Part shown: positions 17,650-28,049 of the stretch, in pieces
Numbering within the stretch: the stretch's first letter is position 1
Layout of the letters: every line of letters starts with the position of its first letter
Assembly (NCBI RefSeq): GCF_046736345.1
Contig: NZ_CP157210.1
Location: 1,922,001 to 1,986,000, forward strand
DNA length: 64,000 nucleotides
Direction: 5' to 3'
Source of the DNA: Hyphococcus formosus
Lineage (GTDB): Bacteria > Pseudomonadota > Alphaproteobacteria > Caulobacterales > Parvularculaceae
Notes under the pieces: model-generated
Databases searched by the model: none
Seen by the model: only the letters and a program-made list of their open reading frames with translations
Told to the model about the DNA's origin: nothing
Made by a program: the position numbers and the translations under genes

Positions 17650-19161
17650 CTATTCGTTATCCAGCGATAACGCGCCGAACTGGCGATTTGATCCATATTG
17701 CATGCGCAAGAGAACGGCGTCTTTTTTCGCTTTCTTGGCATTGGCGATCTTGTCTCGCAAATCATCACCGGAATCGACAGGCTCTCCATCAACCTGAAGA
17801 ATCACAACCCCTGGCTGAAGCCCGGCATCCTGCGCGGGACTACCGGGACGCACGGCGGTAACAACCACACCGTCAACATCGTCCGGTACGCGGAATTGCT
17901 GACGCAGCATATCGTTCAGTTCAGAGACCCGCAGTCCGACATCCGCCGCCAGCGAGTCATTGTCGTTCGATGGCACGTCTGCTTCGGCAACATTCTGCTC
18001 CGCATCACGTGCGCCGAGCGTAACCGTCAGATTACGGATCTTTCCGTCTCGGTGAATTTTGACGTCAATTTTCTTACCGGGCGGGAATGACGCAACGCGC
18101 CGTGACAACGCATTCGCAGTTTCGACTTCTTCGCCTTCAATCCCGATAATGACATCGCCATCACGAAGACCGGCTTTTTGCGCGGGCGTGCCGTCAATCA
18201 CATCCGCAACGAGAACGCCTTTATCATCTTTAAGGCCAATCGCCGCTGCGATCTCATTGGTCACTTCCTGCAATTGAATACCAAGCCAACCGCGCGTGAC
18301 GGAACCGTTCTCAATCAGTTGGGCAACCATATCTTTTGCAACCCGCGCGGGAATAGCAAAGCCAATGCCCACACTACCGCCATTTGGCGAAAAGATCGCC
18401 GTATTCACCCCGACGACCCGGCCTTTAAGGTCAAAGGTCGGCCCACCAGAATTACCCCGGTTAATCGGCGCATCGATCTGAAGGAAATCGAGATATTGGT
18501 TTTCACGGTTCTGGCCACCAATCGCCGAGACGATGCCGCTGGTCACGGTGCCGCCAAGCCCAAACGGGTTACCAACAGCCACGACCCAATCACCAACGCG
18601 GAGATTCACATCATCGGCAAATTCGACATAGGCTTGCCCCTTGATCGGTTTTACCTTGAGCACCGCAAGGTCCGTCAACGGATCGGTACCGACGATCTCG
18701 GCATCGACTTCGTCGCCATTGGCCAGCCGAATTTTTACGCTGTCCGCTTCGGCGACAACGTGATTATTGGTGACGATATGTCCTTTGTTATCGATGAAAA
18801 ACCCAGAGCCCTGCGCCTGCATGCTCTGTGTGCCGCCATCGTCGAAATCATCGCGCGGCGCATTTTCGGGATCACCAAAGCGGAAATTAAAGAACCCATC
18901 GAGCCCCGGGGGCAGACGGGGTCGCTCAACCTCGCGCTCGACCAGAACACTCACGACGGCTGGGCTAACACGTTCAACAAGATCGGCAAAGGATAACGTA
19001 CCGTCAGCGGCCAAAGGCGGTGCCATCAAGCGTGGAGCCTGCGCATCGGCGGTAGAAAAACCAAATCCGGCTATCGTCAGTGCCGTAGCCGCAACGCCCG
19101 CCGCAAGAACCGCAACAGGACGTCTGGATGTTCGTTTTGTAATCTGTGACGTCAACTTCAT
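17650..19161 (-). CDS. degP: Do/DegP-like periplasmic serine protease
   Basis: 503 aa from the ATG at 19161, which has AAGGA just upstream; the open frame is 26 codons longer. An N-terminal export signal or anchor (PVAVLAAGVAATALTIAG, then ADAQA) precedes the trypsin-like domain with catalytic His134 (TNNHVV), Asp164 (LTDLAVL) and Ser238 (RGNSGGP), then two PDZ domains (RGWLGIQLQEV...; DVGLRVSEL...GVVVTAVRPGSPAQDAGL). It degrades or refolds damaged envelope proteins. It lies upstream of a two-component system in the same orientation, which suggests a shared envelope-stress role. Confidence 0.95.
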   Translation of the reverse strand: MKLTSQITKRTSRRPVAVLAAGVAATALTIAGFGFSTADAQAPRLMAPPLAADGTLSFADLVERVSPAVVSVLVEREVERPRLPPGLDGFFNFRFGDPENAPRDDFDDGGTQSMQAQGSGFFIDNKGHIVTNNHVVAEADSVKIRLANGDEVDAEIVGTDPLTDLAVLKVKPIKGQAYVEFADDVNLRVGDWVVAVGNPFGLGGTVTSGIVSAIGGQNRENQYLDFLQIDAPINRGNSGGPTFDLKGRVVGVNTAIFSPNGGSVGIGFAIPARVAKDMVAQLIENGSVTRGWLGIQLQEVTNEIAAAIGLKDDKGVLVADVIDGTPAQKAGLRDGDVIIGIEGEEVETANALSRRVASFPPGKKIDVKIHRDGKIRNLTVTLGARDAEQNVAEADVPSNDNDSLAADVGLRVSELNDMLRQQFRVPDDVDGVVVTAVRPGSPAQDAGLQPGVVILQVDGEPVDSGDDLRDKIANAKKAKKDAVLLRMQYGSNRQFGALSLDNE

Positions 19162-19273
19162 ATTCCTTCTATGCCTTCTGATCTGAAAGCGCCCCGAACC
19201 GTGACCATAATGTAAGTAATCACGATAGGACGCTATCAAAGCGCTATCTTCGCATTAAAATTTGTTAAAAATA

Positions 19274-20494
19274 TCAAACGATTCGGGAGTTTACGCTGAC
19301 TCCTTGGGTGAGAACCCGGTGAACCGGGCATTTGTCGGCAATTTCCAGAAGCCGCGCCCGCTGGGTCTCATCGAGATTTCCGGTGAGGTGCAGTTCTTTT
19401 TCGAGCACATGGGGCACATGCGAATCCTCTGACTGGCCCCGGCGAATACGAATTTCAGCAGATTCGACATCCCATTTCTTTCGGCGCGCATACATCTTGA
19501 TGGTCATCACCCCACAAGCCGCGAGCGCAGCCTCCAAGGTCCGGGTGGGATTAGGCCCGAGATCATGACCGCCATCCTCGGTGCCTGCGTCGATCACCAT
19601 GGGGTGGCCGTCGATCGATAGCGCAACCGCCAAGGGCTCGCCCGCAATGGTTTGTGCCAAAGCCCCGCCCTTATAGGCCGGCGCTGTTTGCGCTTGTTCC
19701 GAGGGGGCGGCAGCGGTCTCGTTGGCTGGAGCGTCAATAAACCGCCCGGCCCAGGCCTCCAGAACCGAGGCCGCATAATGCGCATCCTTGGGATTGGTCA
19801 AAAGGTGATCAGCCGTATCAAGACTAACGAAACTTTTGGGATGTTTCGCGGCGACAAAAATTTTCGTGGCGTTTTCTATTCCGACCGTCTGGTCCCTTGG
19901 GGCATGCATGATCAATAGCGGTTTTTTCAATCTCGCCGCGCTTTCGAGAACGTTCTGGTCCGCCAGATCGTCAAGAAATTGTTTCTTGATGGTAAAGGGT
20001 CGGCCCGCGAGCTTTACCGTGGCACGCCCCTTTTCTTCGATCTCTTTCCGGCTTTCGCCAATCTGAAGCGCCACATGATCGGCCTCGGCCGGTGCGCCAA
20101 TCACGGCAACGCCCTTGATCTCCGGGATCCGCTCTGCCGCAACCAAAGCGGCCGCGCCGCCCAAGGAATGACCGATGATCAGGCTCGGCGCAGAATAAGT
20201 CGTACGCAGATAATCTGCGGCGCTCACAAGGTCATCAATGTTTGACGAAAAATTCGTATTCGAAAAATCACCCTCGGATGAACCGAGCCCGGTAAAGTCG
20301 AACCGCAATACCGCAAAGCCAGCGGCCCTTAGGGCGCGCGCCAATTCACGGGCAGATTTGATATCTTTGGTGCAGGAAAAACAATGCGCGAATAGCGCAA
20401 AGGCGCGCGGTTTCTGCGCCGGCAGTTCAAGCGCCGCCGCCAAGGTCTGGCCGCCCTTGGCTTTAAATTCAGTCTTTTTGGTTTCGCCGGTCAT
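19274..20494 (-). CDS. Alpha/beta-hydrolase fused to OsmC-like domain
   Basis: 406 aa from the ATG at 20494, with GGGAG 8 bases upstream. Residues ~1-260 are an alpha/beta hydrolase: HCFSCTKD near 37, nucleophile elbow GHSLGG (Ser110), HAPRDQTV (acid) and TADHLL (His). Residues ~275-406 are an OsmC/Ohr-like domain with the peroxidase cysteines in AACGVMTIK and CPVHRVLT. The domain order is that of known fused hydrolase/OsmC proteins. It probably deals with organic hydroperoxides or a related thiol chemistry; the hydrolase substrate is unknown. Confidence 0.9.
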   Translation of the reverse strand: MTGETKKTEFKAKGGQTLAAALELPAQKPRAFALFAHCFSCTKDIKSARELARALRAAGFAVLRFDFTGLGSSEGDFSNTNFSSNIDDLVSAADYLRTTYSAPSLIIGHSLGGAAALVAAERIPEIKGVAVIGAPAEADHVALQIGESRKEIEEKGRATVKLAGRPFTIKKQFLDDLADQNVLESAARLKKPLLIMHAPRDQTVGIENATKIFVAAKHPKSFVSLDTADHLLTNPKDAHYAASVLEAWAGRFIDAPANETAAAPSEQAQTAPAYKGGALAQTIAGEPLAVALSIDGHPMVIDAGTEDGGHDLGPNPTRTLEAALAACGVMTIKMYARRKKWDVESAEIRIRRGQSEDSHVPHVLEKELHLTGNLDETQRARLLEIADKCPVHRVLTQGVSVNSRIV

Positions 20495-20592
20495 GCGATG
20501 CTCCCACTCTTCGTCTTGTTTTAAACTTCTGCGCAAACAGAACCGACCATAGAATCGTTTCCGCGAAGCGCGCCGAACGCACGAAGATAAGT

Positions 20593-22014
20593 CTATACAG
20601 TGACGGCCGCAGCCGCAGCACGGTCACGGATCAGGCCGATTTCATCACTTTTCAGTAAGGGCCCGACCACCGATAGGGTTTGATCAAGGAGCCGCCGCGC
20701 CGCTGCGCGGTCATTACCTTCGGCGGCGCGGATTTCCGCCACCAGATCATTGGCATAGGTCTTGGCCTGCTCATGGGCGCTGTCGGTCATGGCTTGGGCA
20801 TTGGCGGGATCATCGCCCAAACGCCGCGCATCAAGCGGTGCCGCAACAATCAATTCAACCGCGCGCTTGCCTTCGTTGACAAGCTCGGGCGCAAGCGGGC
20901 GCGCAAAATCAGGGCGCGGCGGTGCGAGCCGGCTTGATCCGCTCGACCGGCGCGTCGGCAATGCTTCGCGCATAGTGGCAAGCCCCTGCTCCAGAAATCT
21001 TGCATGGGCTTCGCTGGCAATATCGCGGCACGCTTCGATTCGATTGACAAACACATTGTCACCGGTCCGCGTTGCCTGCCGCATTAAACCGTCCGCATAC
21101 TCCGCAAAATAGGCAATGCGCACCATCGCCGATTGCGCGTCTAACGGTTTTGCGCAAGCGCGCTCCATCGCCCGGGCAAGCTCTTCGATATCCTCGAACA
21201 AACTTTCGGGCAGTGCCATAACTGCATCGCGGGCATCATTGAGCTGCTCATCCGCACTGCGCGCGAGATGATAATAAACGCCCAATGCACGCCAAGGTGC
21301 TTCGAGCCTGCCTTTCAGCGCCAACAAAATATAGGAGCCAAGAAACGGCGATTGATCATGCGCAGACAGGAATAATTTTCTAAGCTGGAAAAACTGTTCT
21401 TCGTTTAGCGACGGCGAAGACGAAGGAACGGTTTTGCGTAGCTCGCGCAATAAATCCACCGCCGGGAGCAATTGCCATAATTCTTCGAGATCGAACAATG
21501 ACCCCTCGCCGCCAAGCTGGGACACAAGATCTTTCTTGAAGCTTTTGTTTTCCTGAGCGCGGCTGAACACACGGCCCAGACCGGCCTCCGCCGCGAGGAA
21601 TAACGCATTTTCAAGCGCCTCATTCCCCTCGCCTGCGCGATAGGCATCATCGAGCGCTGCCGCCGCCATTGCCGCTTCGGTCAATGCGGAATCGGTCATC
21701 ATAAAGCGCCAGATCGGCTCCAGCGATGTGCGGGCAATCTGCGCGCGACGCTTTTTGCCACTCCGTATGCTGATGAAATAATCCTCGAACGGATCAAAGA
21801 ACGCGCGCTTTGCGTTTTCCGGGCGCGACGGCAAGTCGGCATTGCGCGAGGCCAGGCGCTGACGCAGATCATCGAGAATAGCGTTATGCGGAAGGCCCTT
21901 TCCGCCAATCGCGCGATCGGCCTCTAACGCAGAAAACAGCTTTACCGCCGCCGCCATGGGCAATTCACCCAAAAAGGCACTCAGGCGTTCTCTTTTCCGC
22001 GGAGAAAGTGTCAT
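20593..22014 (-). CDS. Conserved-looking all-helical protein of unknown function
   Basis: 473 aa, predicted almost entirely alpha-helical, rich in Ala/Arg/Glu, with no signal peptide or clear membrane helix. Visible segments include FFDPFEDYFISIRSGKKRRAQIARTSLEPIWRFMM near residues 70-105 and LPTRRSSGSSRLAPPRPDFARPLAPE as a flexible linker near 350-375, followed by a helical C-terminus. I do not recognise a catalytic motif. It lies between a DnaJ-class chaperone gene and the hydrolase/OsmC gene on the same strand. Confidence 0.75.
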   Translation of the reverse strand: MTLSPRKRERLSAFLGELPMAAAVKLFSALEADRAIGGKGLPHNAILDDLRQRLASRNADLPSRPENAKRAFFDPFEDYFISIRSGKKRRAQIARTSLEPIWRFMMTDSALTEAAMAAAALDDAYRAGEGNEALENALFLAAEAGLGRVFSRAQENKSFKKDLVSQLGGEGSLFDLEELWQLLPAVDLLRELRKTVPSSSPSLNEEQFFQLRKLFLSAHDQSPFLGSYILLALKGRLEAPWRALGVYYHLARSADEQLNDARDAVMALPESLFEDIEELARAMERACAKPLDAQSAMVRIAYFAEYADGLMRQATRTGDNVFVNRIEACRDIASEAHARFLEQGLATMREALPTRRSSGSSRLAPPRPDFARPLAPELVNEGKRAVELIVAAPLDARRLGDDPANAQAMTDSAHEQAKTYANDLVAEIRAAEGNDRAAARRLLDQTLSVVGPLLKSDEIGLIRDRAAAAAVTV

Positions 22015-22104
22015 CTGCCCTGTTCTTGTTCGCCGTCGAATCGCTGCGCGTCTGGAAGCGCTATCGGTACGATTTTAACCGCCCGCGGTCAAACGCTATG
22101 CGGT

Positions 22105-23019
22105 TTATGCGCCCGCAAAATCCTTGCGCGATTTTTCACCCTTCCACTTCTTCACAAAGGCTTCGAGTTCATCATCGCCGCCTTCGGGTAGAACGATCTT
22201 GAGTTTGACATATTGATCGCCCGCGCCGCCATTCTTGCCTTTCGGCACGCCGCGCCCGCGCAAACGCAAGACGGTTCCGGAACTCGAATATTTTGGCACA
22301 TTGACCGAAACATCACCGGCAATGGTCGGCGCTGTGACTTTACCGCCCAGAACGGCCTGTTTGATGCTGATCGGGACTTCCACATGGATGTCATCGCCTT
22401 TGCGCTCAAACATCGCATGGGGCCGCACTTTGACTTCGACATAAACGTCGCCCGCGCCGCCGGGGCCGCGTTCGCCCTGCCCTTTCAGGCGCAGGGTCTG
22501 GCCATCCTCAAAACCGGCCGGAATCGACAAATCGAGATTGCGCCCATCGGGCATGGTGACCCGCTTTTTCGCGCCATTGACCGCGTCGAGAAAGTCCACA
22601 TCAAGCCGGTAGCGCACATCGCGCCCGCGCATTTGCTGAGCCGAAGCCCGCTGCCGCGCGCCAAAAAGGTCCGAGAAAATATCGCTTAAATCTTCGAAAT
22701 TCGCGCCCGCGCCGGGTCCACCGCCGGGGCCCGCGCTATAGCCCTGACCATTGCCGCCCCGTTGCGACCACTGGCCAAAGGGGTTCGCGCGCTCCCGACC
22801 TTCGTCGTCGAGTTCGCCATGATCGTATTTTCTGCGCCGCTCGCTATCGCCCAGAATATCAAACGCCGCCGAGACTTCTTTGAACTTCTCTTCGGCTTTC
22901 TTGTCGCCGGGATTGCGGTCCGGATGATATTTTTTGGCAAGCTGACGGAAGGCGGTCCTAATTTCTGCGTCAGTCGCCTTCGGAGATAGTCCTAAAACAA
23001 TATAAGGGTTTCGTGCCAA
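22105..23019 (-). CDS. DnaJ-class (CbpA-like) co-chaperone
   Basis: About 304 aa when started at the TTG at 23019, which has AGAGGA about 9 bases upstream; the ATG at 23079 lacks an SD. J-domain at the very N-terminus (YIVLGLSPKATDAEIRTAFRQLAKKYHPDRN, with the HPD motif), then a Gly-rich linker (GNGQGYSAGPGGGPGAG), no zinc-finger domain, and two C-terminal beta domains with RYRLDVDFLDAVNGAKKRV and GDVYVEVKVRPHAMFERKGDDI. It stimulates DnaK ATPase. The absent CxxCxGxG repeats separate it from true DnaJ. Confidence 0.93.
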   Translation of the reverse strand: MARNPYIVLGLSPKATDAEIRTAFRQLAKKYHPDRNPGDKKAEEKFKEVSAAFDILGDSERRRKYDHGELDDEGRERANPFGQWSQRGGNGQGYSAGPGGGPGAGANFEDLSDIFSDLFGARQRASAQQMRGRDVRYRLDVDFLDAVNGAKKRVTMPDGRNLDLSIPAGFEDGQTLRLKGQGERGPGGAGDVYVEVKVRPHAMFERKGDDIHVEVPISIKQAVLGGKVTAPTIAGDVSVNVPKYSSSGTVLRLRGRGVPKGKNGGAGDQYVKLKIVLPEGGDDELEAFVKKWKGEKSRKDFAGA

Positions 23020-23140
23020 GGCCCGTTTATCCTCTAATTCTTCACCAAAGTGGGCGCAAACCGGCGCGCCCACGGCCATAGAGATAGGTGATTTTACCCC
23101 AAAATGAAGTCTTTAGAGTTAATTTTGCCGGGGAAAAATT

Positions 23141-23156
23141 AGCCCTCCCGAGGGCT
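23141..23156. repeat. Hairpin AGCCCTC/GAGGGCT upstream of the chaperone gene
   Basis: Perfect 7-bp arms AGCCCTC and GAGGGCT separated by two bases, in the divergent region between the DnaJ-class gene and the DUF885 gene. On the minus strand it is followed by AATTTTTCC. It could act as an operator or a transcript hairpin; no function can be assigned. Confidence 0.4.
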
Positions 23157-23261
23157 TTGTAAGGGTATTCGCCCCGCAATAGCCACGGCTGACCGCTTTG
23201 ACATAGGCAATTGATTTCGGGCCATGATACGGGCGAGATCAGACAAAGAAATGGGGAATAC

Positions 23262-25046
23262 ATGAAAAAATCATACCTCTTATTGGCCGCATCGGCCCTG
23301 ATCCTCTCGGCCTGTGACGGGGAACGCCGACAAGCTGGCAACGAAACGACCGCCGAAGAAACGCTTGCCCAGCAAAAAGAGACCATTACCGAGATCGCAG
23401 ATGATTATCTGCGGGCACTGGCCAAAGTGCACCCGCTCTATCTTGTCGGAACAGGGCTTGCCGCCGATTACGGCGTATCGAATGCCGATTTTGAGGATAT
23501 CAGCCCCGAAGCATCCGCCGCATACCAAGCCGCCGAAGACCAATTGCTTGCGCGGGTCAATGCGATTGATCCGGACAAGATCGAAGACCGCAATGACTGG
23601 GTCTTGCATCAATCCCTGAAAGAGGCGCTCGTAGCGAGCATTGAGATGCGGGTCTGTAAAACGCCGCTTTGGTCGCTCAATCATATGAGCGGTTGGCAAA
23701 ACTCGCTGGGTCAGGTCATTCCCCTGCAACCGGTCTCCACCGAAGAAGAGCGCGCTGATGCGCTGGAGCGCTGGGCGAAACTGCCGGCCTATCTTGCCCA
23801 TGACCGCGCCAATCTTGAGGCTGGATTGGCACAAGGATATTCCGCACCCAAACGGGTTGTTGCGCGGGTCATAAAACAGCTCGATATCATCCTGGCCGCG
23901 CCGCCCGCGCAATCGCCCTTTATTGGCTTTGCAAAAAACGTCACCGACGCCCCGGAATTTACCGAAGCCGCTGAAAAACTCGTGACCGAAGAACTCAATC
24001 CGGCAATCGCATCCTACCGGGCCTTTTTGAACGATCGCTATATGCCCGCCGCGCGCGATGCGCTGGCGGTTACGGTCCTGCCCGATGGGGATGCTTGTTA
24101 CGAAGCGTTTTTGCGCCTGTTCCACGGCGCGCAGATCGGATCGGAAGCGACCTTCGAGAATGGCAAAAAGGCCGTCGCCGCCAATATGGAAGGGCTTCTT
24201 GATCGCGGCGAAGAGGTGTTTGGCACCCGTGATCTTGCGGAAATTCTTGCGCGGGTAAAAGACGCACCCGGCAACCGGTTTGAAAGCGAGGAAGAACTGA
24301 TCAGCTTTACGCGCGATCAGGTTGACCACACCCGCGACAAATCCGAGCCGTTTTTCACCGCGCTCCCCAAACAGCAAATGATCGTTGAACCCTATCCCGA
24401 TTACCTTAAAGGCACGGGGCAATCGTCGCGCTATGAACCGATGGAAGCAGCGAAAGGCCCGGCGACCTATCGGATCAATACGGATGATTGGGCCGAACAA
24501 ACCCGCGGTGAAGCGATGGTCGTCGTCATTCACGAAGGCTGGCCGGGACACCATCTGCAATTGGCGACTTTCGCGGAAAAAGGCGATCTGCATCCGGCGA
24601 TGAAGCTGCTCGGCTCGTCCGCCGCAGTCGAGGGCTGGGCGCGCTATGCCGAAGCCCTTGCCGAAGAGGCCGGTATCTATCATGACGTCTACGGAGAAAT
24701 CACCCGGCGCGCATGGCCGTCGCGCGGCATGGTTGGCGATCCCGGCCTTCATGCATATGGCTGGACCAATGAAGAAACGGCGGCCTATTTCATTGAAACC
24801 GGACGCTTTAACGAAGAAAGCGCCGACGTCTTGCTTGATCGTATGGCCGTCATTCCGGGTCAATTGACCGGCTATGACACCGGCGGGCTTGAGATTTTCG
24901 CCCTCCGGCGCGAAGCCGAACAACGGCTTGGCGACCGGTTCGATATTCGTGCCTTCCACGATCATGTGCTCGAAGTGGGCATGGCCCCGATTTCGGTCAT
25001 GCGGGCCAATGTCGAAGCATGGATCAAGGAAGAAGCGGCGAAATAG
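23262..25046 (+). CDS. DUF885 lipoprotein, putative zinc peptidase
   Basis: 594 aa from the ATG at 23262 with GGGGA just upstream. The N-terminus is a lipoprotein signal (KKSYLLLAASALILSAC, lipobox LSAC), so the protein is tethered to the envelope. The body matches the DUF885 family, with the metal-site motif HEGWPGHH near residue 423 and the downstream GWARYAEALAEEAG helix that supplies another Glu ligand. Family members are thought to be M3-like or related zinc peptidases; the substrate is unknown. It converges on the GTA cluster with one base between stops. The long opposite-strand open frame is a shadow. Confidence 0.88.
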   Translation: MKKSYLLLAASALILSACDGERRQAGNETTAEETLAQQKETITEIADDYLRALAKVHPLYLVGTGLAADYGVSNADFEDISPEASAAYQAAEDQLLARVNAIDPDKIEDRNDWVLHQSLKEALVASIEMRVCKTPLWSLNHMSGWQNSLGQVIPLQPVSTEEERADALERWAKLPAYLAHDRANLEAGLAQGYSAPKRVVARVIKQLDIILAAPPAQSPFIGFAKNVTDAPEFTEAAEKLVTEELNPAIASYRAFLNDRYMPAARDALAVTVLPDGDACYEAFLRLFHGAQIGSEATFENGKKAVAANMEGLLDRGEEVFGTRDLAEILARVKDAPGNRFESEEELISFTRDQVDHTRDKSEPFFTALPKQQMIVEPYPDYLKGTGQSSRYEPMEAAKGPATYRINTDDWAEQTRGEAMVVVIHEGWPGHHLQLATFAEKGDLHPAMKLLGSSAAVEGWARYAEALAEEAGIYHDVYGEITRRAWPSRGMVGDPGLHAYGWTNEETAAYFIETGRFNEESADVLLDRMAVIPGQLTGYDTGGLEIFALRREAEQRLGDRFDIRAFHDHVLEVGMAPISVMRANVEAWIKEEAAK

Positions 25047-25047
25047 C

Positions 25048-26799
25048 CTATCCAATCACCAACTCCCGGTGGGCGGCGATGCCGTCGCCCACGGCGTCCG
25101 ATAGTTGCGCAACGGAGATGGTGATCGAATGTTCCGGCGCTACGCCGCCAAAATCCGTCACCATATCCGCATTGACATAGTGGTATAGAGGCGCATCGAC
25201 CTCTTCCGTGCGGACCATTGTTTCGCCGTCAAAGATCCGAATACGATATCGCTCAAAGACCTCGCCCAAGGGGACGTCCCCTTGCCAGCTATCACCGCCT
25301 GACCGCGTACGGCGCACCCAGCTAAGCGCAATGTCATCGCCCGTGCGTTTGGCCTTTAGATGCACCGGCGATAGTGGCAGCAATGCCCGCTGGGTTAACG
25401 TCATGGTTTCGCGCGTGAAATTCTCCGTATCGGGAATGTCCTGCTCGGGTCCCGCTTGCCAATCAAATTCAAGCCCACGGAGATCGCTGGAAAATTCGAT
25501 CGGCGTCACCGCCGGGGATAACAACACCACCCTCGCGCCGAGGCTCGCGCCGCTTTGCGCTTCTGCTTCGGTGCCTGCCTGCCCGCGCAACAGCCGCGAG
25601 ACGCGCCAGCTACCATCTTCATTAAGGGTGGCATCGCGGAACTGCATCACCTCCCAGCCGCCATTATCGGCCAGCACACAAAGCGTATTTGCGCCCGCGA
25701 AAATATCGTCATGCTGGCGCGAGGCGAGATTGCCAAAAGCAAGGCGTAGGTCGGCCGTGGTCTTTACCCAACGCCCCGAAGGCGCAGGCGCAAGCGCAGA
25801 TTCAAGTCGCCCCATCACCGCCCGCGCAGGGGCACGCCCGGCCAATAGCGGCGCACCACCCGCACTGCGATAAAGCGCGACACCGCCGGGCCACGGGTCC
25901 GAAAAGGCAGCGAACATCGGCGAAGTTTCCGCGCCCATCATTGGCAGATCCATCACCTCCCAAATCGGTGCTGAATAGACGGGGACGGATGGTGGCGGCG
26001 TGAAAATCGCTGGCCCGACGGGCGCATTATATACGTCCGGTGAAACACGCACCAAGGCACATTCGCGCGCGCCCGCATCGTCAATTTCGGTAATGCGATA
26101 ATGCCGCCCCTCCCCAAGCGCATGCAGCGTTATGGAATCGCCCGGTTCAATCGCCAGCGCCGATGGCGGCAAGGTAAATTTCAAAGTCTCACGCATGACC
26201 CACGCATCCGCCAATATCGACCGTGCGCGGGCTTCGGCCTCCGCCGCCGGGATCACCGCCGCCAGATCAATGCCGATTTCTTTTATGGGCCGCGCGCCGG
26301 GATCACGGGCCTCGGCCACGGCCGTGCCATATTCGTCCTGCTCGTCAATAAAGCCCAACCGAAAGGCCGAGGGCAGGTCTGCCTCCTGCGCCAGATGGTG
26401 ACTGAATGCGCCTTCATCTTGCGCCAGCAAATCATCAACGCCGAGCGAGAGAACTGGCGCAGCATGGCGCGGCTGGCAAGTTATTGTGCCGCCGGTTTCA
26501 ACCACATCGAACTGATATATATCCGCAAGCGGATCAATCATCTCGCGCGCTGACATTGGCCGGTCGATGATATAGCCGGTGACAACGCCTTCGAGCCTAT
26601 GGGCTTCCAGCGCCATCATGCCCGCTTCATCCGCCAAGGCCGAGACCAACAAACCCAGCGGCGCGCGCCCAAGCCGCCCGTTCAGCCAATGACCTTTTTC
26701 CCAATTTGCCGTATCGCCCCAAATATCCGAGCGCGCCGGGAAATCCGGGAAAGGCCGCGCGTCCCACGCATAAACATATTGCCGATCCGCATCGACCAT
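25048..26799 (-). pseudogene. GTA host-specificity protein g15, 3' part (frameshifted)
   Basis: 583-codon open frame encoding the C-terminal half of the GTA host-specificity (megatron) protein: it begins at VDADRQYVYAWDARPFPDFPARSDIW, a segment that in intact g15 proteins follows the TIM-barrel-like domain, and continues through tail-protein-like beta domains to the end. Its frame differs from that of the 5' part, with which it overlaps. The ATG at 26799 has no convincing SD. I read it as the distal part of one broken gene rather than an independent gene. Confidence 0.8.
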
Positions 26800-28049
26800 T
26801 CCGCCGGCCCCGTATAGCCAATTTGATCACCACTTACCGGGAAATCTGCCGGGGCGACTGCGCCGAAAAAACTGGCAATCTCGGCTGTCGCCAAAGCGGA
26901 TTGATCACTGCCTGCGATGCGCCCGCGCCAGGGAAAACCCGCCGCGTCCATCAGGATAAACGGATGAAACATCACCTTTAGACCCCGCTCGTTCAGGGCC
27001 CGGATGGTTTCAATCACATTCTGGTCTGATGGTGTTCCGCCATAGGCCGCGCCGCCATTATGGGTTGAGATCAAATAGGCTGCCTCGCGCCCCGCCCCGC
27101 TTACGGTCCAGTCATAGGGGATCGTTTGCTTGTCGCGGTTCTCGACCCCCGGCCGTAACAGGCACGTCCCCGCATGGGTTGAATTGCCGAACCAACTGAC
27201 CACCAGCGAAACATGGTTGAGGTTTGGTGTCGCATCGAGCAGCGCATCAATCGACGCCGAAAAATCAGTGACGCCCTGATTGTTGTGAATATTCTCAGAC
27301 GCGGTCACCCCTTCGTCGATCACGCGGGTAACTCCGGTGGTGCCGTAGACGAACTCACCAGAGCCGGGGATAAGGCAGATGGCGGTCAGGCGATTTTCAA
27401 GCGCGGTTTCGTCTGTTTTTTTGAGGCTTTTTTCCACCTCAAAGGATAGCTGCGGGATCCGATTGCCAAAGTCCTTGAGCGGTAAATCCTCAAACACCAC
27501 ATAGGCCAACCCGCGATAGGCCGGGGCTAGGCCTTCGACCGCTTCGATCAGCGAATCCGGATTCTGGGTTTCACTGCCGCGATAGACCCGCACATTGAGC
27601 TTTGACAAATCAAGCGGCTTGCCATCGGCCCAGACCCGCCCAATCCGGTCAATCTCCCCTTCGCACAGACCAACCGCAAAGGAGATCGAATATAAATATT
27701 CCGTATAGGTTGTTTGTGCGGCGGGACGCGAGCCTTTACCGCCGATCGCCTCTGTGGTTTCCGCCGATGTTTCCTTGAAATTCGCTGCCCAGATCAACTG
27801 GCCTGAAATCCGCGCGCGCCCATAGACCCGCAAGATGGCTGCGCCTTCCTGCGCGGCCTGAACCGAAAAACTATCAAGGCGCGGCCCTTCGACCGAACGC
27901 TTGCGCGGCCCGAAAATCAACCGGTCCGCATAACCGGCAGCATAGGACGCGGCGGTCGTTGCGGCGGTGCGGGCGAGAAACGCGCCGATCCCGGCCTTCG
28001 AAATTGCGGACCCAACGCCCGAAGCGGCGGTCAATAAAAGTTGCGCCAT
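26682..28049 (-). pseudogene. GTA host-specificity protein g15, 5' part (TIM-barrel-like domain deleted)
   Basis: Starts at the ATG at 28049 (overlapping the g14 stop by one base) and encodes ~420 family-like residues: MAQLLLTAASGVGSAISKAG, YTEYLYSISFAVGLCEGEIDRIGRVWADGK, and the start of the GTA TIM-barrel-like domain (HVSLVVSWFGNSTHAG, PFILMDAAGFPWRGRIAG). After YTGPAEWS at about 26805 the sequence leaves the family: the expected RRFILHYA... region is absent and the next ~35 codons are out of frame to a stop at 26682. Intact homologues are about 1300 aa; the two parts sum to about 1035, so about 270 residues are missing. Confidence 0.82.

Noticed and set aside
18178..18996. 272-codon plus-strand open frame
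   Set aside because: Antisense to the DegP protease gene.
23280..25055. 591-codon open frame on the minus strand
   Set aside because: It is the antisense shadow of the DUF885 gene, which has a lipoprotein signal, SD and HEGWPGHH motif; the shadow has no family features or SD.
26682..26830. Programmed frameshift as the explanation of the split g15 gene
   Set aside because: A frameshift alone would keep the TIM-barrel-like domain; about 270 family residues are missing, and no slippery heptamer with a downstream structure stands out.
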